A stretch of 64,000 nucleotides of DNA from positions 124,001-188,000 of the forward strand of contig MGWO01000004.1 in the NCBI GenBank assembly GCA_001801025.1, written 5' to 3'. The notes below the pieces were generated by a model. The model did no database searches and was not told the DNA's origin. It saw only the letters and a list, made by a program, of their open reading frames with translations. Below are positions 61,055-64,000 of this stretch, piece by piece (the stretch's first letter is position 1; each line of letters opens with the position of its first letter). This DNA is from Gallionellales bacterium GWA2_54_124. Lineage in GTDB: Bacteria; Pseudomonadota; Gammaproteobacteria; Burkholderiales; Gallionellaceae. A program made the translations under genes and the position numbers.

Positions 61055-63040
61055 TCAGTGATTAGCTTCCAGCCACGCCTGAAACATCAGCACGCACCAA
61101 AGACGGGCCATCCAGTTCCGCTTACCGCTTAAATGCTCGGCCCACATTTGTCTGATTGGAGCGGGATGAAAATAGCCTTCCCGTTGCAGACGCACCTCAT
61201 CCAGCAGCTCCTCTGCCCACTCGCGCAAGGGTCCGCGCAACCAGTCATGCAACGGAACACCGAAACCCATTTTCGGGCGATCGATCAGCTCACGCGGCAC
61301 ATGGCGATACAGCACCTGACGCAAGGGCCATTTTGATTGCCCGTCACGCAACTTATATTCCAGCGGCAGACGCCACGCGAACTCCACGAGCCGGTGGTCC
61401 AGAAACGGCACCCGGCCTTCCAGCGACACGCCCATCCCGGCACGATCAACTTTGGCCAGAATATCATCGGGCAAATAACTGATCGCATCGAGCAGCATCA
61501 TTTGTTCGACTTCTCCCATCCCTTCCAGATCCGGGCGCCCACCCGTCAAGCGAGTTGCCGGCTCTTGCCCGCCGATGACCCAGTCAGCCGGATTTTCAAG
61601 GTGAGAGACCATCCCCAGATACAGCTGATCGACAGTGCGGCTCGCCAGCACTCGCGCCCCCTTGTGCAACTTATCCCCCAACATACTCCAGCGCGCGCCA
61701 CCCGGAATCCGATGTGCCAGCTTATCCCAGGTATCAGGAGATAGCGCCGTAATCCCGCCAGCCGCCAAGACCCGCAGCGGCACCGGCACGGCTGATAACT
61801 TTTTCCACAAACGCTGAGTCAGCACATAGCGGTTGTAACCGCAAAACAACTCGTCTCCCGCATCCCCCGACAATGACACCGTCACATGCTGTTTTGCCAG
61901 CTGACTGACCAAAAAAGTGGGAATCTGCGATGAATCGGCAAACGGCTCGCAATACAATTCGGGCAAGCGCGGAATCACATCCATCGCCTGACGGGGCGTC
62001 ACGTACAGCTCTGTGTGCTCGGTTCCCAGGTGACTCGCGACCGCGCGGGCATGTTCAGCCTCGTTATAGCCCGGCTCATTAAAACCGATCGTGAATGTTT
62101 TGACCGGACGCGACGACTGCGCTTGCATTAAGGCGACCACCGTACTTGAATCTATCCCGCCGGATAAAAACGCACCCAGCGGCACATCCGCCATCATCTG
62201 CTGGCGCACGGCGTCTTTAGCCAGCGACTCCAATGCATCCACCGCCTCATCAGCCGTACCTGAGTAGGGCTGCGCAATACCTGCCTTCGCCACACTGACC
62301 ATATCCCAATATTGACTATGGACAGGCTCAGATTCCATCAACGAGACAGACAATAAACAACCGGGTTCGAGTTTATAAATGTCTTGATAGATCGAATGCG
62401 GGGCGGGAATATAGTTGTGCCTGAGCAATAAGCACAATGCCCCCCGATCAATGTCCGCCGAAAAATCCGGATGCGCCTTGAGGGACTTCAACTCCGAGCC
62501 GAATAAAAACACCCGCTGTGCACCCTCACCCTGCCAGCCGTAGTACAACGGCTTTTCGCCCATACGATCGCGTGCAAGTGTCAGCTTATTCTCGACGCGA
62601 TCCCACAGAGCGATCGCAAACATCCCGATACACTTTTTGAGTGTCGCCTCCAGTCCCCACGTCTCAATTCCAGCCAGCAAGGTTTCGGTATCCGAGTGCC
62701 CAATCCACTCCGCACCCGTCTTTGTATTTCTTTCCTCAGCACTCAGTACTTGGTTTTTATGCTCAGCACTCGTTCTTTCCAGTTCTGTCCTGAGTTTAAG
62801 ATGGTTATAAATTTCCCCGTTAAACGCTATGACATAACGTCCCTGCGCAGACAACATCGGCTGATGACCTGCCGGCGACAAATCCACGATTGCAAGTCGA
62901 CGATGCCCCATATTTATTTTCTGAGCGGCATCGCTCCAATATCCTCCATCGTCAGGGCCGCGCAAATAAATCTGGTCAGCCATACTTCGCAAAACAGCAT
63001 CATCAGCGTTCCCGCCTAAAAACCCGGTCAATCCACACAT
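61055..63040 (-). CDS. asnB: Asparagine synthase (glutamine-hydrolysing) of the EPS locus
   Basis: The enzyme uses glutamine nitrogen to amidate aspartate or, in polysaccharide loci, sugar acids. The 661-residue protein begins MCGLTGFLGG, so Cys2 is the glutaminase nucleophile after Met removal; this decides the start at 63040 rather than the frame opening at 63046. The synthetase half has the PPi loop LSGGIDSSTVVALM and SGDAGDELFCGYNRY. Residues about 90-108 (SAEHKNQVLSAEERNTKTG) have no counterpart in usual AsnB proteins, where ELE is followed within a few residues by the WxGHSDTE motif. That segment is encoded by a CTCAGYACT-type repeat also found downstream at 63.1-63.7 kb. The frame stays open, so the enzyme may be intact. 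Confidence 0.92.
   Translation of the reverse strand: MCGLTGFLGGNADDAVLRSMADQIYLRGPDDGGYWSDAAQKINMGHRRLAIVDLSPAGHQPMLSAQGRYVIAFNGEIYNHLKLRTELERTSAEHKNQVLSAEERNTKTGAEWIGHSDTETLLAGIETWGLEATLKKCIGMFAIALWDRVENKLTLARDRMGEKPLYYGWQGEGAQRVFLFGSELKSLKAHPDFSADIDRGALCLLLRHNYIPAPHSIYQDIYKLEPGCLLSVSLMESEPVHSQYWDMVSVAKAGIAQPYSGTADEAVDALESLAKDAVRQQMMADVPLGAFLSGGIDSSTVVALMQAQSSRPVKTFTIGFNEPGYNEAEHARAVASHLGTEHTELYVTPRQAMDVIPRLPELYCEPFADSSQIPTFLVSQLAKQHVTVSLSGDAGDELFCGYNRYVLTQRLWKKLSAVPVPLRVLAAGGITALSPDTWDKLAHRIPGGARWSMLGDKLHKGARVLASRTVDQLYLGMVSHLENPADWVIGGQEPATRLTGGRPDLEGMGEVEQMMLLDAISYLPDDILAKVDRAGMGVSLEGRVPFLDHRLVEFAWRLPLEYKLRDGQSKWPLRQVLYRHVPRELIDRPKMGFGVPLHDWLRGPLREWAEELLDEVRLQREGYFHPAPIRQMWAEHLSGKRNWMARLWCVLMFQAWLEANH
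62720..62782. repeat. CTCAGYACT-type repeat inserted in the asnB coding region
   Basis: The stretch reads CTTTCCTCAGCACT, CAGTACTTGG, then TTTTTATGCTCAGCACT and CGTTCTTTCC on the plus strand. It shares the core CTCAGCACT/CTCAGTACT and the neighbouring CTTTCC with the repeats at 63127-63180 and 63606-63725. It is read in frame on the minus strand inside the glutaminase domain of asnB. Confidence 0.7.
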
Positions 63041-63126
63041 CAGCAAAGCCCTTTACTCACACTAAGGATTGAATATCTCTACACCGGCAGGCTCAAAATC
63101 AGCCACATTCTTCATTCCCCTCCCCT

Positions 63127-63180
63127 TTTACAGAATCTTTAAGCCCTTTAGCTTTCCTCAGCACTTGTTTTCCCTCAGCA
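63127..63180. repeat. Left flank repeat of the four-helix-bundle gene
   Basis: The stretch begins TTTACAGAAT, continues through CTTTAAGCCCTTTAGCTTTC and contains CTCAGCACTTG and CTCAGCACT. The right flank from 63570 repeats TTTACAGAAT, then CGCCCTTTG and CTCAGCACTTG in the same orientation, so the two form degenerate direct repeats around the gene at 63181-63558. Confidence 0.7.
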
Positions 63181-63558
63181 CTATCTTTTATTCTGTACTG
63201 TCTTTTTAACTGAGGCTCTGAGACCGCCAACCAACCGAGCAACCTCCTCAGCCAGCACAAATATCTCATCGAATGTAGCCCGGTCAATGTAGCCAACATC
63301 AATAGCGACATAAAGCTGACAACGTACTTCAGCACAAGAGGCTTTCGCAACAACCAGAAATTGATGAAACTCCGCCGAACTACTGCGCTCGAACCCCTCG
63401 GCAATATTCGACATAACAGAAACAGCAGCTCGCTGAATTTGATCTTTCAAACCGTAATCTTTAGCGAAAGTACCATGGGTAGAAATACGATAAATCGATG
63501 CGGAAAGCATTCTGGCCTTTTGCCACGCAATCAAATCCTCAAATCGCGAAACCCCCAT
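63181..63558 (-). CDS. Four-helix-bundle protein (S23 / 23S rRNA intervening-sequence family)
   Basis: The 125-residue protein is a small all-helical protein with the family landmarks [13 protein letters not shown] at the start, [38 protein letters not shown] and a C-terminal basic tail ([12 protein letters not shown]). Homologues are found in 23S rRNA intervening sequences, in diversity-generating retroelements (Avd relatives) and dispersed in polysaccharide loci; their function is not settled. It is flanked on both sides by CTCAGYACT repeats and lies 141 bases upstream of asnB in transcription order. It has no clear partner gene in the operon. Confidence 0.9.
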   Translation of the reverse strand: MGVSRFEDLIAWQKARMLSASIYRISTHGTFAKDYGLKDQIQRAAVSVMSNIAEGFERSSSAEFHQFLVVAKASCAEVRCQLYVAIDVGYIDRATFDEIFVLAEEVARLVGGLRASVKKTVQNKR

Positions 63559-63569
63559 ACACCCTCCCG

Positions 63570-63725
63570 GTTTACAGAATATCTACGCCCTTTGTTTCGC
63601 CTTTGCACTCAGCACTTGCCTTTTACTCAGTACTCTGTACTTTGTTTTTCTCAACACTTGCCTTTGTCTCTGTACTTTGTTTTTCTCAGAACTGTTTTTA
63701 CTGCCTTTGTCTCAGTACTTGTTTT
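63570..63725. repeat. Right flank repeat array of the four-helix-bundle gene
   Basis: After TTTACAGAAT the sequence holds about five degenerate copies of a 16-18 base unit of the form CTCWGYACTTTGTTTTT: CTCAGCACTTGCC, CTCAGTACTCTGTACTTTG, CTCAACACTTGCC, CTCTGTACTTTG, CTCAGAACTG and CTCAGTACTTG, spaced by T-rich runs. No other gene lies in this stretch. Confidence 0.75.
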
Positions 63726-64000
63726 TTATCCTTTAACAATCCAGCTAAAGAAATCCACCCAGTTAAAATCCGGAAACACGATGTACGGCGGATACAGTTG
63801 GCCTTTGCGTGAATACATCCCGCGTATCGCCCACCAGGGGTCATTCAGATAACTTGGCATCCCATCAAACTCGGCTGTTCGTTTCCATACATCATCTGCA
63901 TTCACGACCTGACCATCACGCGTCAGCGCAATCCACTCCGTATTTGAATCGACAAACATCCAGCCATGACTGGTTTTTACCTCCGTAATGGCATGTGAGG
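63726..64000 (-). CDS. Transglutaminase-like domain protein, 5' end cut by window edge
   Basis: The frame runs off the window end, so only the C-terminal 91 residues or so are seen. Upstream of an internal ATG at 63959 it continues SHAITEVKTSHGWMFVDSNTEWIA, split here at HAITEV and GWMFVDSN, which is the His and Asp part of a transglutaminase core (HAxxEV ... GWxxVD). The C-terminal tail ends with an aromatic membrane-like segment (FNWVDFFSWIVKG). It is upstream of the four-helix-bundle gene in transcription order, so it may lead this part of the EPS locus. The catalytic Cys lies outside the window. Confidence 0.7.
   Translation of the reverse strand, partial: SHAITEVKTSHGWMFVDSNTEWIALTRDGQVVNADDVWKRTAEFDGMPSYLNDPWWAIRGMYSRKGQLYPPYIVFPDFNWVDFFSWIVKG

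Noticed and set aside
63099-63404. A 101-codon minus-strand frame
   Set aside because: It overlaps the four-helix-bundle gene in another frame and part of it is translated repeat sequence.
63606-63725. A CRISPR array reading of the CTCAGYACT units
   Set aside because: The units are short, degenerate and separated by T-rich runs of differing length; there are no unique spacers of constant size and no cas genes.

Overview
The window looks like chromosomal DNA of a betaproteobacterium, probably in the order Nitrosomonadales (Gallionella/Sideroxydans-like). This rests on gene order and protein style, not on a database match: an intact rpoE-rseA-rseB-rseC-mucD-lepA-lepB-DUF4845-rnc-era-recO-pdxJ-acpS-nagZ run, a zipA-ligA pair, ffs-dnaX-ybaB-recR, a PPi-dependent phosphofructokinase, and a Vps/Eps-type exopolysaccharide locus. 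No tRNA, 16S/23S rRNA or CRISPR array was seen. The only stable RNA gene found is the SRP 4.5S RNA.

Layout. 1-5.9 kb: a heavy-metal RND efflux operon (outer membrane factor, adaptor, CzcA-type pump) on the minus strand. 5.96-6.39 kb: a decayed phage integrase. 6.5-14.2 kb: central metabolism and transport (pfp diverging from ppa-folD, then kup, a 23-codon micro-gene, acnA). 14.3-16.8 kb: a J-domain protein followed by three tightly linked genes of unknown function. 16.8-24.8 kb: a K+ channel with an RCK domain, peptide deformylase, thioinosine phosphorylase, hpt, galU, ligA, zipA and nagZ. 24.8-35.3 kb: the sigma-E/lepA/rnc/era super-operon. 35.4-45.4 kb: nadB, a YgfX-like protein, a Ser/Thr kinase with a class III cyclase, rluB, recR, ybaB, dnaX, ffs and class I fumarase. 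45.7-46.25 kb: a YefM-YoeB toxin-antitoxin pair with a palindromic operator.

46.3-64 kb is an accessory surface-polysaccharide and biofilm region, all on the minus strand and read right to left. It holds a transglutaminase-like protein (cut by the window edge), a four-helix-bundle protein flanked by repeats, asparagine synthase, a glycosyltransferase, a polyprenyl-phosphate sugar-phosphate transferase, a Wzy-like polymerase, an outer-membrane beta-barrel, Wza, the Wzc tyrosine kinase, a CpsB phosphatase, a VpsP-like protein, an exported alanine-rich protein, a LapG-type protease, GDP-mannose pyrophosphorylase and a LapD-type c-di-GMP receptor. Together these suggest a polymer built by Wzx/Wzy-like chemistry, exported through Wza/Wzc, and coupled to c-di-GMP-controlled release of a surface adhesin by LapD/LapG.

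The least conventional signals are four. A degenerate CTCAGYACT repeat family surrounds the four-helix-bundle gene and has a copy apparently inserted in frame inside asnB. The LapD/LapG pair is embedded in the EPS locus beside an alanine-rich exported protein. The J-domain cluster has three unrecognised partners. The integrase is a pseudogene with two frameshifts and a stop.
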